DNA from: Cellulophaga baltica
GTDB lineage: Bacteria; Bacteroidota; Bacteroidia; Flavobacteriales; Flavobacteriaceae
Assembly (NCBI RefSeq): GCF_900102165.1
Contig: NZ_FNBD01000005.1
Span: forward strand, 1 to 64,000
Length of the DNA: 64,000 nt
Reading direction: 5' to 3'
A model generated the notes under the pieces. That model was given only the letters and a program-made list of their open reading frames with translations. It was not told the origin of the DNA and did no database searches. The position numbers were made by a program, and so were the translations under genes. This document shows, piece after piece, positions 27,726-37,368 of this stretch (position 1 is its first letter; the number at the start of each line of letters is the position of its first letter).

Positions 27726-28678
27726 AGACTAAATTTCATAAATGGATATTGTTTCTGAACACGCGCAATTTTACCTTCTAAGGCTTTTAAAAACTTTTGA
27801 TGTTGTTCTGACTCCGGATTAAAAGGTCTATGCACTAAACCTCTCTGTATAGCTTCTACCGCTTTCATCCCAGAGCTTGCTACATCAGAAACCCAAACTT
27901 CATTAAACTTCTCCCAAATATAACGTATTGCCACAGCATTAGGGTGTATCATATCTTCGGCATAAAAACGATAATCCCGAAGCTCATCCATCATGAGTTC
28001 ATAACTAGGAAAATAAGCGTTCTTTTCTCCTGAAGTATGTATTACTTGATGAATAGCCGTTATCAAGTGCGCTTTACTTTGCTGATTTGCTACAAAGCCA
28101 TCTTTTAAATGACGTACCGGTGATACCGTAAATACGACTTGAACTTTACTATTTACTTTGGCTACAAGCGCTACAATACGCTCTAGACTTTCTTGAATAG
28201 CAATTACTGAGAGTAGTTCTTTATGAAACGATGCCTGAGGAACTTTATGACAGTTCGCCACTACGCGATCTGTAAGCAACTCACGGTACACCCAAGCTGT
28301 ACCTAAAGTAATGATCAAGTGCGATGCTTTTTCTAGTTGTTGCCTAACGATAACCAAGTTATTATTTAAATTAGCCAACAAGGCCTCTTTGGTAGGTGCT
28401 GATAATTCGGAATGTGCATCATAACACTGCCAGCGCTCATTTAAATAAAATACCTCATCTTCTGTATAGGCTGTATACGTTATCGCCCTAGAAATTAATT
28501 TTTCAATAGCTAATGGATGAAATAGGATACCGAAAGGATTTTGAACAGATCGATATTTAAAGTACGTTAATTTTTCTCCAATATTTTCAACAAAACAAGA
28601 CCCTAACAATAGCAACTGACTATTATAATCAATTTGATGCTTGGCTTTCGTTAAGGGAATTTGAGTTTGGAGTTTCAT
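27722..28678 (-). CDS. GSCFA domain-containing protein
   Basis: A 318-residue protein that carries the motif naming the family, LLLGSCFVENIGEKL, near residue 30. Later segments are LIITLGTAWVYR, VFTVSPVRHLKDG and a C-terminal DMIHPNAVAIRYIWE. These blocks resemble SGNH/GDSL hydrolases (Ser in GSCF, Asp-x-x-His at the end), so a carbohydrate- or acyl-esterase activity is plausible but inferred. It overlaps DUF4230 by 4 bases. Confidence 0.92.
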   Translation of the reverse strand: MKLQTQIPLTKAKHQIDYNSQLLLLGSCFVENIGEKLTYFKYRSVQNPFGILFHPLAIEKLISRAITYTAYTEDEVFYLNERWQCYDAHSELSAPTKEALLANLNNNLVIVRQQLEKASHLIITLGTAWVYRELLTDRVVANCHKVPQASFHKELLSVIAIQESLERIVALVAKVNSKVQVVFTVSPVRHLKDGFVANQQSKAHLITAIHQVIHTSGEKNAYFPSYELMMDELRDYRFYAEDMIHPNAVAIRYIWEKFNEVWVSDVASSGMKAVEAIQRGLVHRPFNPESEQHQKFLKALEGKIARVQKQYPFMKFSL

Positions 28679-28686
28679 TTTTAAAA

Positions 28687-28735
28687 ATCAAAAAAGGCTT
28701 AGTACCTACCCAAAGGTACACCACTAAGCCTTTTA
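28687..28735 (-). terminator. alaS terminator
   Basis: GGCTTAGT and ACTAAGCC, extended by A/T pairs, form the outer stem; GTACC and GGTAC form an inner stem. On the minus strand the hairpin is followed by TTTTTTGATTTTT. It lies between alaS and the GSCFA gene. Confidence 0.82.
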
Positions 28736-28783
28736 TTGTTATCAATATTCGTTTCTAAGTGAACGTTAAAACGGAATGCGCTA

Positions 28784-31399
28784 TTACGCTACGTAATTCT
28801 TTGCCTTCTCTAATGCTTCTGCAATCCCTCCTGGGTTTTTGCCTCCAGCAGTTGCAAAAAATGCTTGGCCACCGCCACCACCTTGAATAAGTTTCCCTAA
28901 TTCACGTACTACAGTTACCGCACTTAAGCCTTTCTTTTCTACTAGCTCTTTTGAAATATAGCAAGATAATAAAGCTTTACCCTCATTTTCAGCAGCTAAC
29001 AATAAGAATAAATTGTCTTTGTTGCTTCCTAGCTCAAAGGACAAATCTTTGATTCCAGCAGCATCTAAATCTACTTTCTTCGCCAGAAAATCAATTCCGT
29101 CTAGGCTCTGAATTTCTGTAAGCAAATCGCCTTTCAAATTCTTAGCCTTATCCCGCAACAAACCTTCTACTTCTTTCTTTAGTTTGGCATTTTCTTCTTG
29201 TAAGCTAGTCACTGCCTTTACAGGATCTTTACTATTGTTTAGTAAAACTTTAACCTCAGAAAGTGTATTGTTATTATCCGTATAAAAATCTTTAACCGCA
29301 TCAGAAGTTATCGCTTCAATTCTACGAATCCCAGAGGCTACAGCTCCTTCTGATTTAATTTTAAAATGCCAAATATCTGCTGTAGTTTTTACATGCGTAC
29401 CGCCGCAAAGCTCAATAGATTTTCCAAAGCGAATGGTTCTTACTGCATCACCATATTTTTCTCCGAACAAGGCCATAGCACCTTGCTCCACTGCCGTTTG
29501 CATAGGTACATTTCTACTTTCTTCCAATGGTAAATTCCCTTCAATACGTGCATTCACAAAATTCTCTACTTCCGTTAACTCCTCGGCAGTCACTTTAGAG
29601 AAATGCGAAAAATCAAAGCGTAAATATTTAGAATGTACCGCAGAACCTTTTTGTTCTACATGTGTTCCTAAAATTTCACGCAATGCTTGATGTAATAAAT
29701 GTGTTGCGGTATGGTTTGCTTCCGTTCTTCTTCGTTGCTTTTCATCAACCACCGCTTTAAACGTTTCTTTGACATCTTTCGGAAGGTTCTTAGCAAAGTG
29801 AATAATTTCGTTATTCTCTTTCTTTGTATCTAGGATATAGATTACGTCTCCGTTTGCCGCTTCTAAATATCCTTTATCTCCTACTTGTCCACCACCTTCT
29901 GCGTAGAAAGGAGTTAAGTTAAATACAATTTGATATTGCTCCCCATCTTTTTTAGAGGTAACCTTTCTATATTTTACTAGTTTTACGTTAGATTGTAAGA
30001 CATCATATCCAATAAACTCTTGTTCTAAGTCTGAAGAAAGCACCGTCCAATCTTCTTTCGATATTTCTGATGCAGAACGCGAACGCTTCTTCTGCTCTCC
30101 CATAGCAACTTCAAACCCTTTTTCATCTAAATGAAGTCCTCTTTCACTTAAAATTAATGCGGTTAAATCTATTGGGAATCCAAAAGTATCATACAATTCA
30201 AAAGCTTTTCTACCATCAATAGTATCGCTTGCGGCGCTTGCAATAATAGAATCTAAAAGTACCAGCCCTTGATCTAAAGTTTTCAAGAAAGAATGTTCTT
30301 CTTCTTTAATAACATTTTCAATAAGTTGTTTCTGACTTTTAAGTTCAGGAAAGGCAGCTCCCATACTATCACAAAGAACATTTACCAAACGGTACATAAA
30401 TGGTTCTTTAGTATCTAAGAACGTAAAGCCATACCGAATAGCTCTACGTAAAATTCTACGAATTACGTACCCCGCTCCTGTATTACTTGGCAATTGCCCG
30501 TCAGATATTGAAAAAGATACCGCACGGATATGATCTGCTATCACACGTATTGCTATATCTAGCTTCTCATCCTTACCGTAAGTATTATTGGTAATAGCTT
30601 CTATCTCTCTGATGATTGGTGTAAAAACATCGGTATCATAGTTAGATTGCACGTTTTGCATCACCATGCACAAACGTTCAAAGCCCATTCCTGTATCTAC
30701 ATGCTTTGCTGGTAATGATTCTAATTGGCCATTTGCTCTACGGTTGTATTGCATAAATACCAAATTCCAAATCTCTACTACTTGTGGGTGATCATTATTT
30801 ACTAATGATGCACCAGAAACTTTAGCTTTTTCTTCAGCAGATCTAATATCTACATGAATTTCTGAACAAGGTCCGCAAGGGCCTTGATCTCCCATTTCCC
30901 AAAAATTATCCTTTTTATTTCCAAAAAGAATTTGAGATTCTGGTACAATATTTTTCCAAAGCGCTAATGCTTCCGCATCTTCCTCTAAATTATCAGCATC
31001 TTTACTCCCCTCAAAAACGGTTACATAAAGACTTGTTTTATCAATCTTACAAACATCTGTCAAAAATTCCCAAGCCCACGTAATGGCTTCTTCTTTAAAA
31101 TAATCACCAAAACTCCAGTTCCCCAACATCTCAAACATCGTATGGTGGTAGGTATCTTTCCCTACTTCCTCCAAATCATTATGCTTACCACTAACGCGCA
31201 AACATTTTTGAGTATCTGTAACACGGGTATCTTTAGGGACTGTATTTCCTAAAAAGAATTCTTTAAACTGGTTCATACCAGCATTTGTAAACATTAAAGT
31301 AGGGTCATCTTTAATGACCATAGGAGCAGAATCAACTATTTTATGTTCTTTGTCCTTAAAAAATTCTAAAAATTTTGATCGTATCTCTTGAGATTTCAT
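28784..31399 (-). CDS. alaS: alanine--tRNA ligase
   Basis: An 871-residue class II synthetase that charges tRNA-Ala. The N-terminal catalytic domain begins [20 protein letters not shown] and contains [10 protein letters not shown] and the class II motifs. The editing domain supplies the zinc ligands in NHTATHLLH and CGGTHV, which clear mischarged Ser or Gly. The C-terminal DHHA1 domain ends with [14 protein letters not shown]. Length is normal. Its promoter region is shared divergently with the M23 peptidase gene. Confidence 0.98.
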   Translation of the reverse strand: MKSQEIRSKFLEFFKDKEHKIVDSAPMVIKDDPTLMFTNAGMNQFKEFFLGNTVPKDTRVTDTQKCLRVSGKHNDLEEVGKDTYHHTMFEMLGNWSFGDYFKEEAITWAWEFLTDVCKIDKTSLYVTVFEGSKDADNLEEDAEALALWKNIVPESQILFGNKKDNFWEMGDQGPCGPCSEIHVDIRSAEEKAKVSGASLVNNDHPQVVEIWNLVFMQYNRRANGQLESLPAKHVDTGMGFERLCMVMQNVQSNYDTDVFTPIIREIEAITNNTYGKDEKLDIAIRVIADHIRAVSFSISDGQLPSNTGAGYVIRRILRRAIRYGFTFLDTKEPFMYRLVNVLCDSMGAAFPELKSQKQLIENVIKEEEHSFLKTLDQGLVLLDSIIASAASDTIDGRKAFELYDTFGFPIDLTALILSERGLHLDEKGFEVAMGEQKKRSRSASEISKEDWTVLSSDLEQEFIGYDVLQSNVKLVKYRKVTSKKDGEQYQIVFNLTPFYAEGGGQVGDKGYLEAANGDVIYILDTKKENNEIIHFAKNLPKDVKETFKAVVDEKQRRRTEANHTATHLLHQALREILGTHVEQKGSAVHSKYLRFDFSHFSKVTAEELTEVENFVNARIEGNLPLEESRNVPMQTAVEQGAMALFGEKYGDAVRTIRFGKSIELCGGTHVKTTADIWHFKIKSEGAVASGIRRIEAITSDAVKDFYTDNNNTLSEVKVLLNNSKDPVKAVTSLQEENAKLKKEVEGLLRDKAKNLKGDLLTEIQSLDGIDFLAKKVDLDAAGIKDLSFELGSNKDNLFLLLAAENEGKALLSCYISKELVEKKGLSAVTVVRELGKLIQGGGGGQAFFATAGGKNPGGIAEALEKAKNYVA

Positions 31400-31535
31400 C
31401 TGTAATTGTTTAATGCTTTTAGCACATTCTTATAAATCTAACCCCATAGTTGCCTAAATTCCCTTTAAAAAAGAAGAAAATGATGACAAAAACTTAAGCT
31501 TTTGATAAATTTAAGGGAATCTACAAAACTATTTT

Positions 31536-31543
31536 TATATTTG
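31536..31543 (+). promoter_or_regulatory. -7 element TATATTTG before the M23 gene
   Basis: An exact TAnnTTTG match 46 bases upstream of the ATG at 31590. No TTG is found at the usual distance; the nearest (31502) is too far away. Confidence 0.45.
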
Positions 31544-31589
31544 TTTGTTACGTTAAATTGAAAGCACAAAAATAGGATAAAATCCATTT

Positions 31590-32567
31590 ATGTCTAAAGT
31601 AAAATATTATTACGATCCAGATACTTTATCGTATCGCAAAATAGAAGCAAAAAAATCTAGAAGATACAGGAATATAGGCCTGTTTTTACTAGGTTCTTTT
31701 TTGTTCGGTCTGCTAGGCCTTACCATATTATTGAATACCAATTTTATCAATACGCCTAAAGAATTGTCTTTACAGCGCGAGTTGCGGAATTATGATTTGC
31801 AATTTGAGCTTTTAGATAAGAAAATGGAGCAGGTAGAACAGGTGTTGGCCAATATAGAAGATAGAGACAACAATATTTACCGCGTTTATTTTGAAGCTAA
31901 CCCTATCCCTGATGAGCAACGAAGAGCTGGTTTTGGTGGGGTAAACCGATATAAATCATTAGAAGGGTTTAATAATTCTGAAATGATTATTGCTTCTACA
32001 AAACGAATGGATATAATTCAAAAGCAAATGGTCATCCAATCTAAATCTTTAGATGAGATTACAAAACTTGCGGAAGAGAAAGAAAAGCTGCTTGCGGCAA
32101 TTCCTGCGATACAACCCATTAATAATGAAGATTTAAAAAGAATGGCCTCAGGATACGGTTGGCGTTCGGATCCGTTTACAAAAGCAAGAAAAATGCACTG
32201 GGGAATGGATTTTACGTCTCCTAAAGGAACCCCTATCTATGCCACTGGAGATGGTAAAGTGATCCGTGCCGATAGTAATTCTTCTGGATACGGAAACCAT
32301 ATTCGTATTGATCATGGTTTTGGGTATGTAAGTTTATATGCGCACATGAGTAAATACAATGTTACTGCAGGTAAAACGGTAAAACGCGGAGATCTTATTG
32401 GCTTTGTTGGGAGTACAGGACGTTCAGAAGCGCCTCACCTTCATTATGAAGTTTTTAAAGATGACCAACGTATTAACCCCATTAACTTCTACTACGGAAG
32501 TTTAACTGCGGAAGAATTCGCAAACATGTTGAGAACAGCATCACAAGAAAACCAATCATTAGACTAA
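31590..32567 (+). CDS. M23 family metallopeptidase (peptidoglycan endopeptidase)
   Basis: A 325-residue protein with a cytoplasmic head, one transmembrane helix (about 29-50, LFLLGSFLFGLLGLTILLN) and a periplasmic coiled-coil region (about 60-175, rich in E, L, Q, K). The C-terminal LytM/M23 domain carries zinc-site residues in HWGMDFTSPKGTPIYA and HLHYEVF. Such proteins cleave peptide cross-links, or activate amidases when degenerate; here both His motifs are intact. Its last base is shared with the ATG of the MerR gene. Confidence 0.94.
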   Translation: MSKVKYYYDPDTLSYRKIEAKKSRRYRNIGLFLLGSFLFGLLGLTILLNTNFINTPKELSLQRELRNYDLQFELLDKKMEQVEQVLANIEDRDNNIYRVYFEANPIPDEQRRAGFGGVNRYKSLEGFNNSEMIIASTKRMDIIQKQMVIQSKSLDEITKLAEEKEKLLAAIPAIQPINNEDLKRMASGYGWRSDPFTKARKMHWGMDFTSPKGTPIYATGDGKVIRADSNSSGYGNHIRIDHGFGYVSLYAHMSKYNVTAGKTVKRGDLIGFVGSTGRSEAPHLHYEVFKDDQRINPINFYYGSLTAEEFANMLRTASQENQSLD

Positions 32568-32896
32568 TGCATATAGAACTTCCTGAAAAAAGATATTACG
32601 GTATTGGCGAAATTGCAAAGGCCTTTGATGTCAACACATCGTTGATTCGGTTTTGGGAAAAAGAGTTTGATGTACTTCAACCTAAAAAAAATGCAAAGGG
32701 CAACAGAAAATTCACCCCACAAGATGTAAAAAATTTGCAGTTAATTTATCACTTGGTAAAAGAACGCGGTTTTACTTTAGAGGGTGCCAAAACTCATTTA
32801 AAAGAAAACAAGAGTCAGACCCTATCAACGTTTGACATCATTAGTAAATTAGAAGGCATAAAAGCTGAACTAGTCAAAATAAAAAATCAATTATAA
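32567..32896 (+). CDS. MerR family transcriptional regulator
   Basis: A 109-residue protein with an N-terminal MerR DNA-binding domain: YYGIGEIAKAFDVNTSLIRFWEKE is the helix-turn-helix and first wing region, followed by NRKFTPQDVKNLQLIYHLVKE. No effector domain follows, only about 30 C-terminal residues of dimerisation helix. It overlaps the M23 gene by one base and lies 22 bases before lemA, so it may control this cluster. The target is unknown. Confidence 0.93.
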   Translation: MHIELPEKRYYGIGEIAKAFDVNTSLIRFWEKEFDVLQPKKNAKGNRKFTPQDVKNLQLIYHLVKERGFTLEGAKTHLKENKSQTLSTFDIISKLEGIKAELVKIKNQL

Positions 32897-32918
32897 CACT
32901 TACCAAAAAATAGTAAAG

Positions 32919-33518
32919 ATGAAAAAAGGACTGATCGGGATTATTGTTATTGTAGCTGTAATTGCCCTTTTTGGAATGTGGTATGTTAGCGCTAACAATA
33001 CCCTTGTAGAAATGAAAGGACAAGCTACCAAGCAATGGGCAAACGTAGAAAGCTCATATCAGAGACGTAGTGACCTAATTGGCAATCTAGTTAAAACGGT
33101 GCAGGGTGCTGCAGATTTTGAGAGAGGAACCTTAACAGACGTTATAGAAGCTAGATCTAAAGCCACGTCTACAACTATTGATGCGAATAACTTGACTCCT
33201 GATAAGATGGCCGCTTTTCAACAAGCACAAAGTGGTTTAACAGGTGCTTTAAGTAAATTAATGGTCGTAGTAGAGCGCTACCCTGAACTAAAAGCGAACC
33301 AAAATTTCTTAGACTTACAATCACAAATAGAGGGTACTGAAAATAGAATCAATGTAGAGCGTAACCGCTTCAATGATTTAGCTGGTGAGTATAATATAAA
33401 GATTGCAAAAATACCAACAAATATTATTGCTTCTTTAGCAGGGTTTCAACAACTATCCTTATTCTCAGCAAATAGAGGTGCAGAAAATGCTCCAGATGTA
33501 AATTTTGATTTTAACTAG
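32919..33518 (+). CDS. LemA family protein
   Basis: A 199-residue protein with an N-terminal signal anchor (IGIIVIVAVIALFGMWYV) and the LemA helical bundle: ATKQWANVESSYQRRSDLIGNLVKTV, then YPELKANQNFLDLQSQIEGTENRI and VERNRFNDLAGEYN. LemA proteins lie at the envelope; their biochemical role is unresolved. Next to TPM-domain proteins it forms the common LemA-TPM gene cluster. Confidence 0.96.
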   Translation: MKKGLIGIIVIVAVIALFGMWYVSANNTLVEMKGQATKQWANVESSYQRRSDLIGNLVKTVQGAADFERGTLTDVIEARSKATSTTIDANNLTPDKMAAFQQAQSGLTGALSKLMVVVERYPELKANQNFLDLQSQIEGTENRINVERNRFNDLAGEYNIKIAKIPTNIIASLAGFQQLSLFSANRGAENAPDVNFDFN

Positions 33519-33526
33519 AACCTAAT

Positions 33527-33964
33527 ATGTCTAAAGTAGAAGCATTTTTATCCGAAAAAGAAGAGCAAGAGATTGTTCAGGCTATTATAGCAGCTGAAAA
33601 AAATACTTCTGGTGAGATTAGAGTTCATATTGAAGCACATACTACCTTAGATCACTTTAAACGTGCCGAAGAAGTTTTCCATGTTTTAAAGATGGACAAT
33701 ACGAAAGACGCTAACGGCGTTTTGATCTATGTGGCCGTGCATGATAAAAAGTTTGTCATTTGCGGAGATAAAGGAATTGACAAGGTAGTGCCTGAAGATT
33801 TTTGGGACTCCACTAAAAATGTCATTCAACAACAATTTAAAGAAGGAAACTTCAAACAAGGTATCATTGATGGCATCTTAAAAGCCGGAAAAGAACTTCA
33901 CACTCATTTTCCATGGCAACACAACGACACAAATGAACTTAGCAATGAAGTTTCTAAAGGGTAA
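33527..33964 (+). CDS. TPM domain protein (short, no signal peptide)
   Basis: A 145-residue protein: LSEKEEQEIVQAIIAAEKNTSGEIRVHI opens a TPM phosphatase-fold domain (about 5-125). It continues with DANGVLIYVAVHDKKFVICGDKGIDK and ends PEDFWDSTKNVI. Unlike its neighbour it has no signal peptide or Gly-rich tail. Its 3' end overlaps the next TPM gene by 20 or 32 bases depending on which ATG that gene uses. TPM-domain function is poorly known; plant homologues act in photosystem repair. Confidence 0.9.
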   Translation: MSKVEAFLSEKEEQEIVQAIIAAEKNTSGEIRVHIEAHTTLDHFKRAEEVFHVLKMDNTKDANGVLIYVAVHDKKFVICGDKGIDKVVPEDFWDSTKNVIQQQFKEGNFKQGIIDGILKAGKELHTHFPWQHNDTNELSNEVSKG

Positions 33965-34742
33965 CATATTAATTTTAGTTCTATTCCTAACTTCCTTTGC
34001 TTTTGGTCAGTTTACGATTCCAGAAAAGCCTAGCGAGCAAAAAGGGGTTTATGATTATATAAATTTGTTATCTGCTTCGCAGAAAAACACACTTACCCAC
34101 AAATTAAAAAGTTATGCTGACAGTACCTCTACACAGATTGTAGTGGTAATTATTGGAAGCACTAAAGGCGAAGATATTAATTACCTGGGCGCACAATGGG
34201 GGCAAAAATGGGGTATTGGTCAGGGTGATACAGATAATGGACTATTACTAATTCTCGCTAAAGACGACCGAAAGGTGGCTATAAACACCGGTTATGGCGT
34301 AGAAGGCTCTCTTACCGACGCCATGTCTAAACGAATTATAGAACAAGTGATCATCCCTGAATTTAAAACAGGCGATTACTACGGAGGCATTAACAAAGGT
34401 GCCGATGCTATTTTTGGTATCCTTACGGGAGAATTTCAAGAAGACCGCACCTTTAGCACCAACTCTTTTCCTTTTAAAAGTTTATTCCCATTTTTAATAT
34501 TCATCATTATCATTATCATCTTTTCTAACAAAAGTAAAGGAAACGGCGGCGGCAGAAATGGCGGCAAAAGGTCTGGAGGTTTTGATATTTGGGATGCTAT
34601 TATTCTGAGTAATATGGGTCGCGGTGGCCATAGCTCCGGAGGAGGTTTCGGTGGCGGTGGTGGCTTTGGCGGCGGAGGTGGTTTTGGCGGAGGCTTCGGT
34701 GGCGGAGGCTTTGGCGGAGGCGGCGCTTCTGGTGGTTGGTAA
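33933..34742 (+). CDS. TPM domain protein with signal peptide and glycine-rich tail (YgcG type)
   Basis: Up to 269 residues. Two ATGs (33933, 33945) are possible; the second begins the signal peptide MKFLKGNILILVLFL directly. The TPM domain (about 35-165) shows YDYINLLSASQ, STQIVVVIIG, and DNGLLLILAKDDRKVAINTGYG. It is followed by a transmembrane helix (FLIFIIIIIIF) and an extreme Gly/Phe repeat tail (about 215-269). The tail is repetitive at DNA level (GGxGGT/C units at 34640-34735) and could be prone to length change. Confidence 0.92.
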   Translation: MNLAMKFLKGNILILVLFLTSFAFGQFTIPEKPSEQKGVYDYINLLSASQKNTLTHKLKSYADSTSTQIVVVIIGSTKGEDINYLGAQWGQKWGIGQGDTDNGLLLILAKDDRKVAINTGYGVEGSLTDAMSKRIIEQVIIPEFKTGDYYGGINKGADAIFGILTGEFQEDRTFSTNSFPFKSLFPFLIFIIIIIIFSNKSKGNGGGRNGGKRSGGFDIWDAIILSNMGRGGHSSGGGFGGGGGFGGGGGFGGGFGGGGFGGGGASGGW

Positions 34743-34798
34743 CCTCCCTAACAAACGCAACCATTCTTTATAATTTGTATCTTTTTAAAAACCCTACT

Positions 34799-35266
34799 AT
34801 GTATAAATCAATAACAGTACTTTTCTTATCCCTATTTCTTGTGCAATGTGAAAGCAGTAGCGAGACAACTACAACAGACTGCAGTATCGTAAGCTGTTTT
34901 TCTAACAACTTTAAGATGATCATCATTGACGAAGCATCTGGCGCTAATTTAATTGCCAACGGGACCTATACCGCTTCTAATATTACCATTTTTGACGAAG
35001 CTAGTATGAATGCCGCTTTTTCAGTAACTACTACTGAAGAAACTCCAGGTATCTATTTATCAATAGATATTTTAGAAAGTCAAGAAAAAAGCTATACCGT
35101 TAATTTAAAGACTGATGCTTTTTTCACAATGAATATGGATATAGAAAAGACCGGAGAGGGCAGTGAGTGCTGCGGAATAGACACCGAAATAGATAGTATT
35201 TCTGTAAGTGGTGCAACTAGTGAAATAGATCTTGAAAATAAAACGATTACGCTATTTATACTATAG
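34799..35266 (+). CDS. hypothetical lipoprotein
   Basis: Starting at ATG 34799 it gives 155 residues with a lipoprotein signal (lipobox LVQC, Cys14). An upstream in-frame opening at 34736 overlaps the preceding gene and lacks support. The mature part is Ser/Thr-rich, followed by beta-strand patterns (LIANGTYTASNITIFDE, PGIYLSIDIL) and an isolated CC pair. No domain is recognised. A bidirectional terminator follows. Confidence 0.6.
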   Translation: MYKSITVLFLSLFLVQCESSSETTTTDCSIVSCFSNNFKMIIIDEASGANLIANGTYTASNITIFDEASMNAAFSVTTTEETPGIYLSIDILESQEKSYTVNLKTDAFFTMNMDIEKTGEGSECCGIDTEIDSISVSGATSEIDLENKTITLFIL

Positions 35267-35284
35267 CAATACGCTTTAAATCCT

Positions 35285-35328
35285 AAAAAAGAGGGCTAAA
35301 TTCTATGATAGAATTTAGCCCTCTTTAA
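35285..35328. terminator. bidirectional terminator
   Basis: GAGGGCTAAATTCTAT (35291-35306) pairs perfectly with ATAGAATTTAGCCCTC (35308-35323), with A and T runs on either side. It separates the lipoprotein gene from convergent der. Confidence 0.88.
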
Positions 35329-35349
35329 TATTATATCCTTTTGTGTGTC

Positions 35350-36657
35350 TTACTTTTTACGCATAAATACAGAGATAGGCACTCCAGAGAAATCAAAACT
35401 TTCTCTAAGCTTATTCTCTAAGAAACGTTTGTACGGATCCCTAACGTATTGTGGCAAGTTGCAGAAAAATGCAAATTGCGGATATGGTGTCGGTAACTGC
35501 GTACAGAACTTAATTTTCACATATTTACCTTTGTATGCTGGCGGAGGATAGTTTTCTATCAACGGTAGCATTATATCATTAAACTTACGTGTTTGAATCT
35601 TACGGCTTCTATTTTCATAGACTTGTACTGCCGTTTCAATCGCTTTAAAAATACGCTGCTTCGTCAATACCGACATAAAAATAATAGGCACATCTACAAA
35701 AGGCTCCATAGCCTCTTTGATCTTTTGCGTATATTGCTTCATGGTATTGGTCTCTTTCTCTTCTACCAAATCCCACTTATTCACAAGAACAACAATTCCT
35801 TTATTGTTACGTTGTGCCAACCAGAAAATATTCTGAACCTGACCATCAAAACCACGTGTTGCATCTAAAATTAGAATACACACATCTGAATGCTCAATAG
35901 CTCTTACAGAACGCATTACCGAGTAAAACTCTAGGTCTTCATGTACCTTAGACTTTCTACGGATACCTGCTGTATCAACAAGATTAAATTCAAAACCAAA
36001 ACGGTTGTATTTAGTATCAATACTATCTCTAGTCGTACCAGCAACATCAGTAACAATATACCGCTCTTCGCCAATTAATGCATTAATGAAAGATGATTTT
36101 CCTGCATTAGGTCTCCCTACTACTGCAAATCTCGGTAAATCTTCATCCCTGTTTGGTTCCTTTTCTGGAAGCACTTCTACTAAAGCATCTAATAAATCTC
36201 CTGTTCCCGATCCATTAGTACTTGCAATAGTAAAATAATCTCCTAAACCAAGAGAATAAAACTCTACAGCATCTTCTGCACGTTTGTTATTATCTACTTT
36301 ATTTACCGCTAATAAAACCGGCTTTTTAACTTTACGAAGTAAATTAGCAACGTCTTCATCCATCCCGGTAATTCCGGTTTCTACGTCTACCATAAAAATG
36401 ATTACATCTGCTTCATCGATAGCCAATTCTACTTGTTTATCAATTTCTGCTTCAAAAACATCATCACTTCCTTTTACATATCCTCCAGTATCTATTACTG
36501 AGAATTCTCTTCCATTCCAGTCACTCTTGCCGTAATGACGGTCACGTGTAACTCCACTAACCGCATCAACAATAGCCTCTCTACGCTTTATTAATCGGTT
36601 AAAAAAAGTTGATTTCCCTACGTTAGGTCTTCCTACAATGGCTACAATAGCACTCAT
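35350..36657 (-). CDS. der: ribosome biogenesis GTPase Der
   Basis: A 435-residue protein with two tandem GTPase domains. The P-loops are [11 protein letters not shown] (residues about 8-18) and [11 protein letters not shown] (about 180-190), each with its DTxG and NKxD motifs (IDTGGYV, AVNKVD; VDTAGIR, VNKWD). The C-terminal KH-like domain follows. It acts in 50S subunit assembly. The minus strand TACTTTTG (36682-36675) is a -7 element just upstream. Confidence 0.98.
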   Translation of the reverse strand: MSAIVAIVGRPNVGKSTFFNRLIKRREAIVDAVSGVTRDRHYGKSDWNGREFSVIDTGGYVKGSDDVFEAEIDKQVELAIDEADVIIFMVDVETGITGMDEDVANLLRKVKKPVLLAVNKVDNNKRAEDAVEFYSLGLGDYFTIASTNGSGTGDLLDALVEVLPEKEPNRDEDLPRFAVVGRPNAGKSSFINALIGEERYIVTDVAGTTRDSIDTKYNRFGFEFNLVDTAGIRRKSKVHEDLEFYSVMRSVRAIEHSDVCILILDATRGFDGQVQNIFWLAQRNNKGIVVLVNKWDLVEEKETNTMKQYTQKIKEAMEPFVDVPIIFMSVLTKQRIFKAIETAVQVYENRSRKIQTRKFNDIMLPLIENYPPPAYKGKYVKIKFCTQLPTPYPQFAFFCNLPQYVRDPYKRFLENKLRESFDFSGVPISVFMRKK

Positions 36658-36823
36658 ACTTCGTAATTTTGCTGCAAAAGTACTATTATTTATTGAAGAA
36701 AAATGATATCTTCTCTACCTAAATAGCTGTTACTGTGAAATTAGGGAAAAGAAAAATGTAACGATCTTAGAAAATTTGAGATATATTTAGCCCCAAACTC
36801 GTTTAAAAATTAACTAGGCACCT

Positions 36824-37318
36824 GTGAAAACGCTTCCAAACACTATCGTCTTAAGACCTCGTTTTCAATTGGTATTGAACTCAGAAAAAGAACAGCTACT
36901 TTCTAATTTCAGTCCTTTAGAACATCACGCTATACAATGCAAACGTTTAGATGAACACCTATTTCTGAAGTTTAAAGCCAAGGAACATCATTTCTGGTCG
37001 CCACAACTCCATCTAGAAATTGTCGCTAACGAGAAAGACAACTCTTGTACGGTCTATGGCGTTTTTGGTCCTAACCCAACCTTATGGACTTTTTTTATGT
37101 TCCTACATTTTGGGATTGCACTCCTATTTATAGCCATATCTATTTGGGCTTATTCTAGTTTTGCCTTGCACAAACCCTACGGAGTTCAAGTAGGTTTAAT
37201 GGTACTAATGATTGTTCTATGGTTTTCTTTTTATGCTTTTGGGCGTATTGGCAAACAAAAAGGAAGACCACAAATGCAGGAGTTGTATAACCTAATGGAA
37301 GAGACTCTAAATAAATAA
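36824..37318 (+). CDS. hypothetical two-span membrane protein
   Basis: A 164-residue protein with a GTG start. A soluble N-terminal part (about 1-85) includes LRPRFQLVLNSEKEQLLSNF. Two hydrophobic segments follow (FFMFLHFGIALLFIAISIW and GLMVLMIVLWFSFYAFG), then a short cytoplasmic tail. It resembles a conserved flavobacterial hypothetical family. No function can be assigned. Confidence 0.65.
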   Translation: MKTLPNTIVLRPRFQLVLNSEKEQLLSNFSPLEHHAIQCKRLDEHLFLKFKAKEHHFWSPQLHLEIVANEKDNSCTVYGVFGPNPTLWTFFMFLHFGIALLFIAISIWAYSSFALHKPYGVQVGLMVLMIVLWFSFYAFGRIGKQKGRPQMQELYNLMEETLNK

Positions 37319-37368
37319 TCCCCAAGCTTTTTAGAACTTAGGGATTATAACACAAATTTTATCTACTT

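Noticed and set aside
34640-34735. Repeated GGxGGT/C units, considered as a tandem repeat or CRISPR-like array
   Set aside because: The units are codons of a Gly/Phe-rich protein tail with no spacers of constant length; no CRISPR array is seen anywhere in the window.
34494-34760. Antisense open frame rich in Ala/Thr/Ser
   Set aside because: It is the complement of the Gly-rich tail of the TPM gene; low-complexity GC-rich repeats open several frames.
36005-36535. Two rightward open frames opposite der
   Set aside because: Shadows of the well-conserved GTPase domains.
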